DNA of 64,000 nt, from the NCBI GenBank assembly GCA_015178975.1, contig WHVD01000004.1, forward strand, positions 620,001 through 684,000, written 5' to 3'. Shown piece by piece: positions 31,426 through 44,622 of this stretch. The stretch comes from Hysterangium stoloniferum (Eukaryota; Basidiomycota; Agaricomycetes; Hysterangiales; Hysterangiaceae). Every line of letters begins with the position of its first letter. Position 1 is the first letter of the stretch. The notes below the pieces were generated by a model. The model did no database searches, was not told the origin of the DNA, and saw nothing but the letters and a program-made list of their open reading frames with translations. Both the position numbers and the translations under genes were made by a program.

Positions 31426-31969
31426 TGTTAAGTACCGGGTCGGAAACTTATTCCGGAACTATCAGAAAGTCTCCAGGAAGTCGGAAACTAGTGGATAGGG
31501 TCAGGATGTCAGCTTCAGCTTATGTGCTGCACCTCTACGCAAACGCTCAAAGTCCTTGATTTTGGAAGTAAGGCTTACGATGGAAGATACAGATATTCAG
31601 AGTTCTGAAGAGTTCCGAATATCGAGCGTACAGAAAGATGGGAGGAGGAATAAGAAACTAAGTCGATATCAGATCTAAGGTAAAGTACAAATTTGCAGAA
31701 ACTAATATAAGTCTACTCGTTATTGTACTACAAACTAAGACCATAATAAGACGGAAATGGAAGTGTTCTTAAAACGGAAATACAATAAGACATATTAGGG
31801 AGACAATATTCCGAAACGGGAATATAACAAACAAACGAGTGAATACTTGTCAACGGACAAATTACCAAATGCGGAACAAGGGAAGAATGCGGATGATACA
31901 GTAACTATGATGTTCCGTGGTCGGAGATCAGAAGTCGGATATTGAAACATCTGGGAATGGGTCGTAACA
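31426..31969 (-). mobile_element. Solo LTR, Gypsy family C
   Basis: A 544-bp LTR with ATATA duplications at 31,421-31,425 and 31,970-31,974. It closely matches the LTRs of the Gypsy-C element. The family core on the minus strand is at 31,511-31,523 with one change. Confidence 0.86.
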
Positions 31970-31974
31970 ATATA

Positions 31975-32357
31975 ATAATTTATAAGCTACTTACATGAAA
32001 AGATAGCCCCTCCGTATGGTGGAATGACAATTATTGTACCAGAATACATGCACAGTGCTAAACCAGTAATTCCCAGCATATTTTCAAGGATTAAAATTCA
32101 CATAATATATTCTAAGTAACAATAATATATGGGGGTAGTAGTATAGGAGTGGTAAACATTCAGGAAATATTATAGTCAGCAACCAGCGATGCTCAGAAAC
32201 TAAGTAAGTGATATGTCACAGTGTGACATCACTAAAAGTTAGCATGTTCAAACTTCACTGCAGCTTTGTAATGCCTAGAGGCTGACCACGACTGAAGTCC
32301 AAGACTCCTGATACAGGTGGGACTCCCACTATTCAGACAGTAGCACAAAATGATGGT
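31975..32357. other. No recognisable gene
   Basis: AT-rich DNA between a solo LTR and the start of the interrupted gene. It may hold that gene's promoter, but I see no clear signal. Confidence 0.4.
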
Positions 32358-33162
32358 GTGGATACCAACAATATCTTGGAAGGACGGTGGCCCCAGGTTC
32401 TCTCCTTTCATGCCCAAGAGGCAGCAAAAAGTCAGGCAGCAGAGTACAGAAAGAAAAAAACCACCATCTCAGCCCTCTTCTCAGTCCCTGAAGAGGAAGA
32501 GGATGACCAATCAGCTGTAGAACAGAATGACTTTTCTTTGGACTTAGACTTTGAGCCGGCACACTTGTCTACTGGTGAAGCTGACCTTGATGATAGGGTA
32601 GCAGTCAATAAGAGTGGCAAAATATTGGGAGGCAGTCAGCCTTTGACTTCAGCAAAAAGAAGTAAACATGTTCTGAGCCAGATGAGAGTAAGTCTTATTT
32701 ATTCTATTAATAGTGTGACAAGATGATATTATTGTTTGCAGTGATACAGTTAAATGTTCCAAGTTGGAGAAGTGGCACAATATGCTATAGTTTACTAGTC
32801 ATATCTTCCACATCTCATTTTTAAGATATTTGAGAAAGCAAAAGCTGCCAAGTGTAAGCCTGAAAAGTGACCAGATCTATCTGTTGTTCTCTCTAGGAAT
32901 AAACGGACACCATATGTATTGGAGAATGATGAGGATTGGTTGCATATTATTGCAGAGTACCGAAAGGCAGTGGGCAAAAAAGGAGATGACACTGTGGTGG
33001 AAATCAAATTTCCAGATAAGGTACGCTGATTGCCTGCCTGTGTATTTATATTGCATACTAAAATATGTTCAGTTTCTCCAACAATTTTCCACAGAAAGAT
33101 ATTCAAAACAAAATGAAGAAGACTGCTAAATCTACCAATAACTCTAAACAGCTGTCTACTGG

Positions 33163-33801
33163 TGTGAGAGGTATGGCGAAATATACTCAGGAAATATAGT
33201 CTGAATGAGCTCATACTATATTTCCATTATTATTTCTACTTTCTCTCTATTTTATTATACACTTATAATTAGTTCGACAACCTATGTATGCAGTACATCG
33301 ACTCTTGTGGGTGCATACATGCCAGACCTATGTATTCTAGCACCCGTAGTTAGAACTCAGACACTTTTTACCCCACAACCATGACTTACCCAGACACCAG
33401 TTAGTGTCCTGTAAGTTGTGATTGGGGTATCATCTTGACCATCACAGATGGGCTTTGACTATCTACGCAATCAGAGTTTCGAACTATACTAGTTGAAACT
33501 CCACCTTTATCACAATCCTCGCAGACTAAATCCATGCTACTCTGTTATTTGACTCTCTCATTATTCTCCTCTACACTCGAGCAGTCATTCAGAACCGCAC
33601 TTCACAGTCAATTCTCCTTATTCGTTTTAGCTCTCTATTCTACTTTAGATAGCTACTTCACTCAACCGTATTGAACTAAACAGTCAATATGTACATGTTT
33701 GGTCTGTATTAGACTTAGATAGTCAATACATCTTTGTGTCATATCTAAACGGTCGATATTCTTTGTATATAGAACGGTTAGAACTTCCACCACTCTTCAC
33801 A
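33163..33801 (+). repeat. Gypsy-D 5' LTR
   Basis: 639 bp from TGTGAGAGG to CTCTTCACA. The last about 460 bp align with 44,161-44,622. A hairpin (11-bp stem, 33,190-33,200 with 33,215-33,225) lies near the start, as in the solo LTR-D at 1,329. Confidence 0.78.
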
Positions 33802-33877
33802 GTGGTGATCTGAGCTGGACCGCTCTTTCCCTACAAAGAAAACATTACTCTACAACTATTAATTTCTAAGCACATAA

Positions 33878-36240
33878 ATGACCACTGGCAAGAACCAAAC
33901 ACTGAGATCTTCAACAACCCCGAGTAGTTCAAAACCTCATCAAAGACCTGCTAGTCTGGAACCACCCCATAACATCACCATGAGGAAGTCTTCATTGACT
34001 TTTCAAAGACCAGCCCCTCCTGGGAATTCCCCCAGAGCAGCAGCTGGACTGTCAACAGATACTCCCTCTGATCCACATGAGGAACGTCCACCAACTGGGC
34101 AGTTGAGCACCCCTGGAGCTAATGTCGAGCCTACCTGTGCACCCGAGCCCGTTCTCTCGTTCCCACCAAGGCAGGTCATCCTCAAGCAGTTCCTTGGGGG
34201 TTATATGGTTTATGTTGAGCCTATTGACGTGAAGTGGGACATGTACTACGCCGATCGAATCTCTGCTGATGAGCTTACTCCTTTCGTGGAGGAGTATGAT
34301 ACAGATTACCCTTCTTTACCAGTGACTGTAGCAATCTGGTTAGGTCATTATCAGGCCATCTAATTGGTGCAGGACTTATTCACATGACCAGGAACCCTTG
34401 AGGATCTGACCTGCTCGATTCCCGAATGGTCGAGTGATGTTACATCCATTATGGAAGGAGGAAGGTCAATTCTTAGGTGGGAAGTGTTCTCTTTATTCCT
34501 CGAAGCACTTCATGCACACGATGATGTGCTGCAAATCCTTCACATCCTACTTGGTGGGGATCATATTGTGCCCAAGGTTGACTACCAGTATATGTACATC
34601 CGAATGTTGGAGGAATCTCTTAACGGAGTCATGTGAAATGTATCATTCACATACTTTACCCTAAGGGGCCAGTTGAAGCAAAATCAGAGGAGGCTCAATG
34701 AAATGGTTTTGGAGGTGCTTTACCCTTATAATAATTCGATTCAAGTGCCCAATTCGCCCATCTCCATGACTAATTTGTTTGTTCGCAACCTAAATAAATG
34801 GGTCTCCTGATACTCGTTTCCTCCATTCGCTCAATCGTCCTGTCATTTTGCAAGGCTTCCCATTGGATATGAGGATGCAAGTTGCAGATCATCTCCAGGA
34901 AAAGGGGATTGAAGTCTGCACTCCCTTCCATCAGCCTCAGCCGCATTGGCCTTTGAATACAATCGAAATCAAGAGAGAAATCACGACAGAACCCAGCCCT
35001 GCACCCCATCAGGGGATCCATCGCTCTCACATTGCATTCGAAATAATTTCAGATAATCCTAACTTTGGTGATGAACAACCTGCAATTAGGAATCGATCAG
35101 TCACCAACAGGGGTCGACCGTCCTTCTCTACCGCATTCACCAAGGGTATAGCTGGTCAGGTTGCTGGTCAAGGATCGCTGAATCCAGACGATCCCACCAT
35201 TCCCTGCCAATCTCCTCAAATCCCTTTCTGCCACCAGGAGGACCCCCTAGCAGTTCATCTGGGAGTTCTAATAGTTCAGACTATGGAGGGAATCCGGGAC
35301 GTGGGGGGCATCATGGTGGAGTACCTAACTCTCCCTTTCAAACTCTGATGCAGCCTCGAGCCAGTGCACTTATCGATGACTTATCTAAGGATAAAAAGAT
35401 CACTCTTAACACCAATGACATCAAGATAAAATGGTCAGACCTTCCCGAATATGATGGAACTCAATCCAAGACTTTGGACTACACCATGGATATTATGAGT
35501 CTCTTGGAGATCTCAGACTCCATGAGCACATTGTTAGGAGTCGCTCTGCCAAGACGACTCACCGGCAATGCCAAGATCTGGTGGAGCACCCTGGACTGTG
35601 AACATTGCACTGAATTCAGTCGATCTCATGGATTGTTCCTTTGGGGCATCGTAGATGGATTACTCAGAACTCGTTGGCACGAATCCTTAGCCTTAGAATG
35701 GGAAGCCATGAAATTTCAACAGGCCGGCCACAATCATGAGACACCTGTTCACTACATTCAATGGAGAATTAAGCTTTATCGATTCTTGTATGGGTTCCAC
35801 CAAAATCGAAAGGATGAAATGTGCAGACTCATCCTGATGCTGCCCATGGAATGGCTTTACCTTCTACAAGGACAACCCGTCAATGGCATCATGAGCCTGC
35901 AGACTTATGCTAACAATCTACAAGAGGCTCTGATTAATGCTTGGGTTCAAACACATCAAGAGCATTATCAGTTTCAGAAACCCAGAGTCATGATCGCCAA
36001 ACAGGAAGAGTCAGATCCCTGGCATGAGGAAGAACACTCTATAGGAATTGACCCCACTAATTGAGGCCACGTCCTTCTCAGCGAAGCTGGAGATAAAACC
36101 GTCCCTAGGAGATCTAACACAAAACAGGGTAAGAAACACGGCAAGTTCTTTTTCAAATGAAGTGACAAGAAAAGTGTCACTAAACCCCCGAAGGAGTGCT
36201 CGATTTGCAGGAGTTTAGAGCATTTTAAGATTGACTGCCC
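33878..36240 (+). pseudogene. Gypsy-D gag (frameshifted)
   Basis: Coding traces start at 33,878 and pass through several frames (33,878-34,636 with stops; 34,848-35,348; 35,348-36,064). The 238-residue stretch at 35,348-36,064 resembles a retrotransposon gag domain (IKWSDLPEYDGTQSKTLDYTMD, LTGNAKIWW). A CCHC knuckle (CSICRSLEHFKIDC) is at 36,197-36,238. The product would be the capsid protein. It is not functional as it stands. Confidence 0.75.
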
Positions 36241-36639
36241 TCATGCGGGTAGGATGTCGCACTATGTCTCTATTAACAAATGCTCCGCACAGCACCCAAC
36301 TGAGGAGGTGGAAGATCAGAGGCTTATGAAATGGTTTATGGATAAAGCATACAGGGACAAGTACATAACATTGATGAGGAATCATTTTTCATTTCTGTCT
36401 ACCTTCCTCAATCAGAGGATGACATTGTTTTAGATGTGAGTTCACCTTCAAATGAGAACAAAGCATCGCAAGTCTATGTTTCTATATCAGACTGTCATTT
36501 CTTCGAGAAAGGAGACTGGCTGGACGCTCATCATCAGAACCAGAAAGGTCTGACTGAGACGGGAGCCTTATTGCAATGTGAACCTCCTACCATTGAGGAA
36601 ATCGTCTACGAGGAAGTATTTGCGAACCGATCTAAGGAA

Positions 36640-39600
36640 ATAAGTCAGACCTACGTTATAGAAGACCCCTCTGAGTTAGAGGGATCGGAGGAGGAGAACT
36701 TCCTATTAGAATCAAGCTGGATGCTGGGGCTGACCTCTCCTTAATTTTGAAGCATTTCTATAAGGAACTAGAGGACTGCCCCAAGCTCAAGCAAGGACTC
36801 AAGTTGCACCTCGTACAGCTTACTGGTAATGCTAAGGTATTAGGATACATCAATGTCCCCATTTACCTCGAAGACGACACCGGTATGCTCCTTAAATTTA
36901 CTGCTGAAACATACATTGTCTGAGGCATGACCATTCCGATTCTTCTCAGAGAGGACTTTCATGTGAACTATGAGATTGGGACACTATGAGACCAGCTGTT
37001 GGGCTCTAGATTGATTCTATCAGGGAGGGTGGGGTCTATCCCAGCCAGTTCCTCCAAGGAGCCGCAGTCTTTAGCCTTCTCGATTAGCAAGATCCCCCTC
37101 GAGGAACTAGCCAATGACTCACCTGAATTGACTTCCAAACCAGACAAAGGGGTGCATACTGAAAGAGTCACACAGGCCCTGCAGGATTGTACTATAGAGC
37201 CGGAATCAGCTCAATTAGTACCAATCTTTGTCGGAGATCGTATTGGTGACCAATGGATAGTTGAGGGAGTTGTCTTGCAGAATGACAATGGAAGTATACT
37301 AGCCGCTCCCACCACTGCTATCTCTAGGGAATGCACCACGATACCTCTCACTAACCCCTCTCTGACACCAAGAATCATTAGACGAGGGGAAACCATTGGA
37401 TTAATTCATGACGTGAACAAATGGGCCCAGATGCCTAGATCTTCAACTGAGAAGGCATTGATGCAGTCAACAGCAACTAATATCACTCACCTCATAGAGA
37501 GCCTATCAAGAATAGAGGAGGAGTGTGTCCTTAATCCTCGACCTTCCAGACAGCCCCCAGAATGGGAACTCGCAGACAATTTCGACCCAGCAGGCCCTAA
37601 AATGTCAGAGGTTGCCACCATGGAAAAATTTCGTGTGGAGGATCTACATAAGTTGGTTAACTTAGGACCTGACATTCCTACTGACGTCTCCTCCCACTTG
37701 GAGTCGGTATTGACTAAGAACGTCCAAGCCTTTGGAGTAGACGGGCATTTAGGACAAGTAGATGTCAAAGTCAATGTCCCATTGAAAGAAGGCATGCAAC
37801 CTATTTCGATGTCAATGTTTCCAACTTCCCCAGCTAATAGGAAGGTCATTGATGAACAAATGGATACTTGGTTTCAACAGGGAGTAATTGAACCGTCCAA
37901 AAGTCCTTGGGGGGCACCAGCCTTTGTCATCTATTGCAATGGGAAACCACGAGTGGTGATTGACTATAGAAAGTTGAACAGCCTAACAGTTCCTGATGGA
38001 TTCCCGTTGCCAGGCCAGGCAAGCACTTTCAGGATCCAACATCTTATCTTCCTTTGATGCACTAGCCGGCTTTACCCAATTTGAAATATTAGAAGAAGAC
38101 AAACCGAAGATCACCTTCAGATCCCATCGAGGACTGTGGCAATTCAGGAGAATGCCCTTTGGACTTCGTAATGGACCTTCTATATTCCAGAGAGTTATGC
38201 AAACTGTACTTGCACCTTACTTATGGATATTCTGCCTAGTTTATATTGATGACATTGTGATCTTTTGTTACGACTGGAAATCCCGCCCAGACTCCAGGCA
38301 CTAACTTATACGCACCTGCACCCTATACGCACCCATTATCAGTTTACTGGAATTCCCACCGGACTCCATACATCAGACTCGTCTTCGTTCATCTTTGTTA
38401 CATTGTGTTTCAGTCACTGGAAAACCCACCAGACTCCACCTCTGTCTATTTCTGACCTCATCCCGCACGTCAGTCACCAGACCCCACTCAGAAAACCCGT
38501 CACCTCTTTAACAGAGCCCCGTTCCCATTTTAGTCAAATGACCTGTCACGATTCGGACTCCACTTCCACTCTGTTTCCCAATATGGTTTATGATTTGTCA
38601 CTATTCAGACTCCGCTCCATTCCGTCCCGTTCCTAACACCAATTTGGTGTTTACTATTCCCATTTTATATTTTGCTCATTTTGTTTCATCATTACTGGAT
38701 TCAGTATGACATTCACTCCACAGTCTATTTAAACTGGCAGATGTTGTACATACAATCCAGTCAGAAAATTGGCTTAGATTCCCCCCAGTAATCTAATACA
38801 TTTTCCGCTCTAAACTCCTACTTGAATTATACCACTCACACTAGTTGGAGCCCACGGGCTCCAGCACATCTATCTCTCTCACCTATCTCAACTCATGACC
38901 TACGACCTCTGACCTATGACCCCTCGACCCATGACCCCCACCCGGACTCCCCGGGATTCCCATCTGCCTGTCTGAAATTGGACAACACGATCTAGCAAGG
39001 GTGCAGCCTATAAGCTGAAGCCAAGTCCTACCAGATATTCCACAGGGTTTTCCAGAGACCCGCCCTGTACATATCCTAACATCTTTCTAAGACATGGGAT
39101 GATCATCTAGAGCATTTAGACCAGGTTCTACAAGCCATAATTGCAGTGGGAATCACTCTCTCACCCAAAAAGTGCTACATTGGGTATAACTCGATTCTAT
39201 TACTAGGACATAAGGTGACTAGACTCAGTTTTTCGACCCATCAAGAAAAGGTCACTGCCATACTAGAACTAGCTACACCTTCCAAGATAGCAGATCTTCA
39301 ATGTTTCCTCGGGATGGTTCTGTACTTCTCTGCTTACATACCATTTTATTCCTGGACGGTTGCTCCACTCTTCAACCTCTTAAAGAAAGGAGTCCATTGG
39401 ACTTGGGATTCCAAACACGCCCGAGCTTTTGAAGACATCAAGGTTGTGTTGAGCTCTGCTCACAGTACTCAGACACCCCACGAGTGGCATGCCTTATCAG
39501 TTATACACAGACGCTTCAGACTTCACGCTGGGATGTTTTCTTCAACAAAGACAGAAAATGACGCTCAAGGACCTAAAAGATACTAAAATTTACACCCAAG

Positions 39601-41718
39601 CAAGATCAGCCTTTGATCAATCACGAGACGTGCCCATTTTCATTACTCGTTATAAAACCAAGGAGCCAGAATTCACTTGAATGGATTCCTGGGCCTCAGA
39701 TTTTGATGACACCAGTGTCACTGTCGAGCATGTCATCGCCTATTGGAGCCGCACGCTCAAGAAAGCAGAATGTAATTACTCAGCCATGGAGTGAGAAGCA
39801 TTAGCTGCTAAAGAGGGACTAGTCCATTTCCAGCCCTTTATCGGGGGAGAACATATTCTTCTGATCACTGACCATGTGGCATTACAATGGGCCAGATCTT
39901 ACGAGAATACCAATCGTCAACTGGCCGCATGGGGGGCAGTATATGCTGCATACCCCGGTCTGGAAATCTTACATCAAGCAGGACGGATACACAGCAATGT
40001 TGACCACTGTCTATACAACCAGAATGACAACGAGACATTATGGGAGAACAAACCAGTGGAAAAGGCTGTCTTTCTCACTCATCACGAGTTAGTTGAACCA
40101 ATCGGAACGATGGAAGAGGTCCCCCAAACAAAATGGGATCTGCACAACCTCCCAAGAAACGATAAAATTGATGAGGCAAACTTTACTCTCTTGAATCCCC
40201 AATTGCTTATAGAAATCGATGAGAATTACACTAAGGAACTTCGCGATGGATATCAGAAAGATCCCATCTTCAGAAATCATTACACTGCCGATCCCATTTC
40301 TCCAAATATGGTAGCTACCCCTTCACACTATTTCATCGGCAAGAATAAGCTATTGTTCTTTTGAGATTCGGACTGGAAAAGTCAAATCTGCATACCTAGC
40401 AGCATGGCGTCAACCATACTCAAATTGACAACCCCTTCGAAGGAGCTCATGCAGGTGGCCACAGACTTTTTCAGCTGATGAAGGACCGTTTTTCTGGCTG
40501 AGGATGTTGCAGGACTGTGTGGTGTACACTCACAGCTGTGACATATGCCAGAAAACTAAGGTTGATCATTCCGCTTGACAAGGAGCTCTTCGACCCGCAG
40601 ATGTACCCTTAAGGCTGTTTGAGGTTGTCTCAATGGACCTGATTACCAGATTGCCTCCTTCTGCAGAGGGTGCTTACTCAGCCATCTTTGTTGCTGTGGA
40701 TAAACTCACGCATTTTTTAATTTGTGAGCCCACAACTTCAGATCTATCCGCAGAAGGATTCGCGTGAATCTTTGTGAATAAAGTAGCCGCTCCTTTTGGC
40801 CTACCTTCAAGGATAATCTGTGATCGAGATAAGAGGTGGACCTGTAGGTTCTGGAGAGAGGTCTGCAAGGTATACGGAAATGCCCTTGCGGTATCCTTGT
40901 CCCATCATCCTCAAACTGACAGTCAAACAGAGAATGCCAATGCTATCATTGAGCAAATGCTCAGAGCATACTGCACTTCTTTGAAAGAGGAATGGTCCAA
41001 ATGGACTCAGGTGGTGGCTCATACCTACCCTTTGATGGTTCAGAGTTCAACAAGCTATGCACTGGCCTTTTTGCTGATGGGATACTTACCGAGAGGAATG
41101 TCTTGCTGCCTAGGAGGGGATGGCCCCGTGGTTCCCAGGGAATTGTTGGATAGCCCTTTAGCCGACCAATGGATCTTAGAATTGGAAAACCATCAACAGG
41201 TGGTGCGGGATTCGATTGCGTGAGCACAGGAAACACAAGCTCGCAGCTACAATAAGAAAAGGAGATTGGTGGAAGATATCTCAGAAGGAGATTATGTTCT
41301 AATCAATCCCCATTCCCTCAAGCTTGTTGAAGCCAAAGGACCTGGGAGGAAACTTATACAAAGATGGATAGGGCCGTTTGAAGTCTTGGAGAAGATCAAT
41401 CCTCAAGTCTTGCAACTCTGCATTCCCTCAGAATATCAACTACACCCAGTGATCAACCGAGACCATCTTAAAAAGTACCATCTCTCCCCCAAGGAATTCA
41501 GATCAAGGGAGCTACTCGAGAATCCTTGGGAACTAGACCGTAACGACGAGGAGTATGAAGTAGAAGCTATAGTAGGACACAAAAAGCATCAAAATCAACT
41601 CCTTTTCCAAGTTCGATGGAAAGGATATGGACCAGAAGAGGACACCTGGTTAAATGGCAATGACCTTCGTAATGCCCCCGCTCTTCTCAGAGCTTACAAA
41701 ACTATTTATCGAATCTAA
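36640..41718 (+). pseudogene. Gypsy-D pol (protease-RT-RNase H-integrase-chromodomain), decayed
   Basis: The protease motif LDAGADLSLIL lies near 36,717. A linker frame (36,999-38,057) runs into RT (GVIEPSKSPWGAPAFVIY, MPFGLRNGPSIFQRV). The catalytic YIDD is at 38,242-38,253, just before the solo LTR-B. RT continues at 39,087 (LSPKKCYIGYNSILLLGHKV), then RNase H (LYTDASDFTLGCFL) and its tail. Integrase follows: an HHCC-type finger near 40,445-40,550, first Asp in VSMDLITRL, and HHPQTDSQTENANAIIEQML. The C-terminal frame 41,266-41,718 ends in a chromodomain (QLLFQVRWKGYGPEEDTW). There are several stops and frameshifts, including TGA codons in the integrase. Confidence 0.87.
38266..39081 (+). 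mobile_element. Solo LTR, Gypsy family B (in Gypsy-D pol)
   Basis: An 816-bp LTR (TGTTACGACT...TCCTAACA) with TCTTT duplications at 38,261-38,265 and 39,082-39,086. It is clearly related to the 820-bp LTRs of Gypsy-B, but diverged. It interrupts RT just after YIDD. The core is at 39,010-39,022. Confidence 0.9.
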
Positions 41719-42650
41719 TGATCATTTCATCTTCTCATGATGACAACACTGTTTATTTACTTTTAACTCTACCCTTCACTATTCATCCCCTTCAACCTTT
41801 CACCTCACTAACCAAGCAGCACTTGAAATTAATATAAAATATGTAAATCCACTAAAGAAAATTTTATCCCCCTGTCTCTTCCCTCCACATCAACCTCTCA
41901 AATCAGTACACTATGTCACAGGAACAACAACCCAAACTGTCACGAATCGACTATTTTTCAATAAAGTCAAATAATATTCTATTGATCGAACTCAAAAGCC
42001 TCATTCGACGAAGTATATATTCACCCTGTCGATGAAGTAAGAGGCTATTACCAGTTGCGAGAACTCACAGAAGTAGTTGTCGAAGAAGTTACAACAAGTA
42101 GATTACTAGTATCACTAATTTACAGATATTTCGACTGACTTCCCTTGCTCCTTTCATAGCCCTTTTATGCTTTTCTCCATATCGTTATGACTATGTTATG
42201 AACTAATAATGAAATCAAATATGACATCGAAATGAGACATGTCGAAAGAAATTCGATGGTGTCGAATAATGTTCAGGTTTGTCAAGTCAAATTCGATGAG
42301 TCAAAGAGTTTGTCAAAAGTTACCTTTGAATATTTGTGACAGTATTGTGATTTGTGACAGTTGTGACACAAACCCAAGTTCCCCAACTTCAAAAGAATAC
42401 CATGACCCCAACCTATTAATACTTCTACCACATCGTCTCATACTGAAAATGTTGAGCACTGTATGGGTAATTCTGGGATGCCATTGTCGATGTACTCCGC
42501 TGCACAGGACAACACAGTAGGACCCTCCACCAACTCGGGGAGTGGAACTGCTTTCACTCCATATACTCCTCCCCCCAGACTCTGACTTCCCAACTTTAAA
42601 AGGATACCTCGACCCCAAACAATAGTTCCTCCTTCCCCACCACCTTGAAC
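41719..42650. other. Non-coding stretch after Gypsy-D pol
   Basis: AT-rich, with TCGAATC/GTCGAA-type short strings between 41,940 and 42,310. I see no supported gene. A gene start for the downstream coding region may lie here. Confidence 0.4.
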
Positions 42651-42653
42651 GGA

Positions 42654-44151
42654 AATTGTCAAGTGCTTGGAGGAGGCCTCTTCATCCACATACCCTACAT
42701 GGACAGACCCTGTTCCAAAAGCTATGCCCCTGTCCTCTGGTACTTGGGGGGCTCCCTCGGGAACATGGAGCAAAACCCCACCTCCTCATAGTATCTTCCC
42801 TTCCACTGAGGAGATCAGGAAAAAATGGCAGTCTGAGGCTTTCTCCATGCAGGTTCAGGAGGAATTAAAAACACTCAAGAGGAAGAGGAGGGAGGAGTAC
42901 TTAGAAGGACAGTGAAAGAGGGGTACTAGGGATAATGTCCCCTCAAAGTGGACACGGCAGGAATGGAGGAGAATGGAAGGAAACAACAACCCTTCAACCA
43001 TTGCTCCCCCCCCAGGCCATAAGTGGACAGATTTCACTGAGATGGATTGCAGCAATGGGGGCATGCCATGTGTTCGGAGTGTAGGACAGAAAAGCAGGAA
43101 AGGAAAAGACGGGGTCACCTTCTATGATTGGGACAAAGTACAGAGGATCAAACTACAAAGCATTGCATTGCGACGTGGGGATGGAGTTGCACTACCTCCC
43201 AGACCTCCTTCCCAATGTGGGCCTTAGGAATGGACCTACCGGATGGGGCCCATCAATTTTTCATCCAATTCGGAGGATGACCGATCGCGCTACCCCACCT
43301 ACGACGGCAAGTACCTCGGCACTGATTGCCACGAAGGTTTTTTACTTCCTGACAACATTCACTTCTTCATGAGTGACCCTAATCAATGACAAAAACTGCC
43401 AACTTCTGTCAGAGTTTGGAGGGGGTATCGTCCAGCCGATCCTGCGATGCCGTCCAGCTCCACTCACCTCTCTCCACCTCCACCCATTTCTTCCACACCC
43501 CCACTGCAGCACTTTACACCCTTTTCAGAGCTGCCAGGAGGTCTTGAACCATCCACTGACCCACCTTCTCTTCCCCCTATACCATTACCCCTCCCCTCTG
43601 CAGGACATTCCCTCATACCACTGCCCTCACCCACACCCAAGCCTTCTCCAGCACCGTGGCCAACCCCACCCCCCCGCACGTCACCTGACCCCCTTGTCAC
43701 CACCCGCTCTACCCCGATGCCATTGTTCCCTGTGGTGTCAGACACTTCCCTTGTTCCCCTGCCAGTGCAGGGTCCACTGCCCATCTCTCCCTACTCACCT
43801 TGTGGTTCCCTGGGGAGCCCCATTCATCAACCCAATATTACATTGATGGATGTTTATCACCCTATCCCGGAAGTCCTTGTGGTGCCTCCCTCAGCCACAG
43901 AGGTCTTCAAGGAACCTCCCCCAGCCATGGAAGTCTTCGAGGAGCCTCCCCCCCTTAAGCGAAAAGGCAAAGGGGAAGTGGAAGGCTGATGTTCAGGCCG
44001 ATGAGCCCCTTGCCATTGACCCTTTCCCGGCTGACCCCATTTGCAGCCCCCCACCACAGCCGCCCTCTCCCCCTCACTCTCAGAACACGGCCGACTTGGC
44101 TTGTTTCTTACAGGCAGGTTGGATGTGTGTGTCCATTAACTACCCCTGCCA
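42654..44151 (+). pseudogene. Degenerate sense-strand coding region between Gypsy-D pol and 3' LTR
   Basis: Coding-like sequence spans about 1.5 kb with a few stops. It first has a charged segment (STEEIRKKWQSEAF, EELKTLKRKRREEYLEGQ), then a polar segment (HKWTDFTEMDC, RKGKDGVTFYDWDKVQRIK). A conserved-looking stretch (SRYPTYDGKYLGTDCHEGFLL) is followed by a long proline-rich tail (43,447-43,989) with VFEEPPPLKRKGK near its end. Reading one frame through a TGA at 43,387 joins the last two parts. It is not an envelope protein by any feature I can see. It occupies the slot where families A-C carry their antisense gene, but on the other strand and without the six-Cys cluster. Confidence 0.5.
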
Positions 44152-44160
44152 CATTTTCAC

Positions 44161-44622
44161 TCTAGTGCCTGTAGTTAGAACTCAGACACTTTTTACCCCA
44201 CAACCACAACTTACCCAGACACCAGTTAGTGTCCTGTAAGTTGTGATTGGGGTATCATCTCGACTGTCACAGATGGGCTTTGACTATCTATGCAATCAGA
44301 GTTTCAAACTATACTAGTCAAAACTCCACCTTTATCTCAATCCACGCAGACTAAATCCATGCTACTCTGTTATTTGACTCTCTCATTATTCTCCTCTACA
44401 CTTGAGCAGTCATTCAGAACTGCACTTCACAGTTGATTCTCCTTATTTGTTTTAGCACTCTATTCTACTTTAGATAACTACTTCACTCAACCGTATTGAA
44501 CTAAACAGTCAATATGTGTTCAGTCTGTATTAGACTTAGATAGTCAATACATCTTCGTGCTGTACCTAAACAGTCAATATTCTTTGTATATAGAATGGTT
44601 AGAACTTCCACCACTCTTCACA
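44161..44622 (+). repeat. Gypsy-D 3' LTR, 5'-truncated
   Basis: 462 bp aligning with the last part of the 5' LTR. The first about 180 bp, including the hairpin, are missing or unrecognisable. The ACTGG duplication follows. Confidence 0.78.

Larger units (their letters stand above)
33163..44622 (+). mobile_element. Ty3/Gypsy element, family D (chromodomain), decayed
   Basis: The flanking duplication ACTGG is perfect (33,158-33,162 and 44,623-44,627). Order is 5' LTR, gag, protease, RT, RNase H, integrase, chromodomain, then about 2.4 kb with a degenerate sense-strand coding region, and the 3' LTR. It contains a solo LTR-B (38,266-39,081) in RT. Many frameshifts and stops mark it as old. Its LTRs do not share the core motif of families A-C. 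Confidence 0.88.

Noticed and set aside
43447..43989. Proline-rich open frame as a cell-wall protein gene
   Set aside because: It has no signal peptide, it lies inside Gypsy-D before the 3' LTR, and it joins the upstream decayed coding region in one frame.
42654..44151. Envelope-like gene in Gypsy-D
   Set aside because: No signal peptide, membrane segment or cleavage site can be read. The composition is charged then proline-rich.
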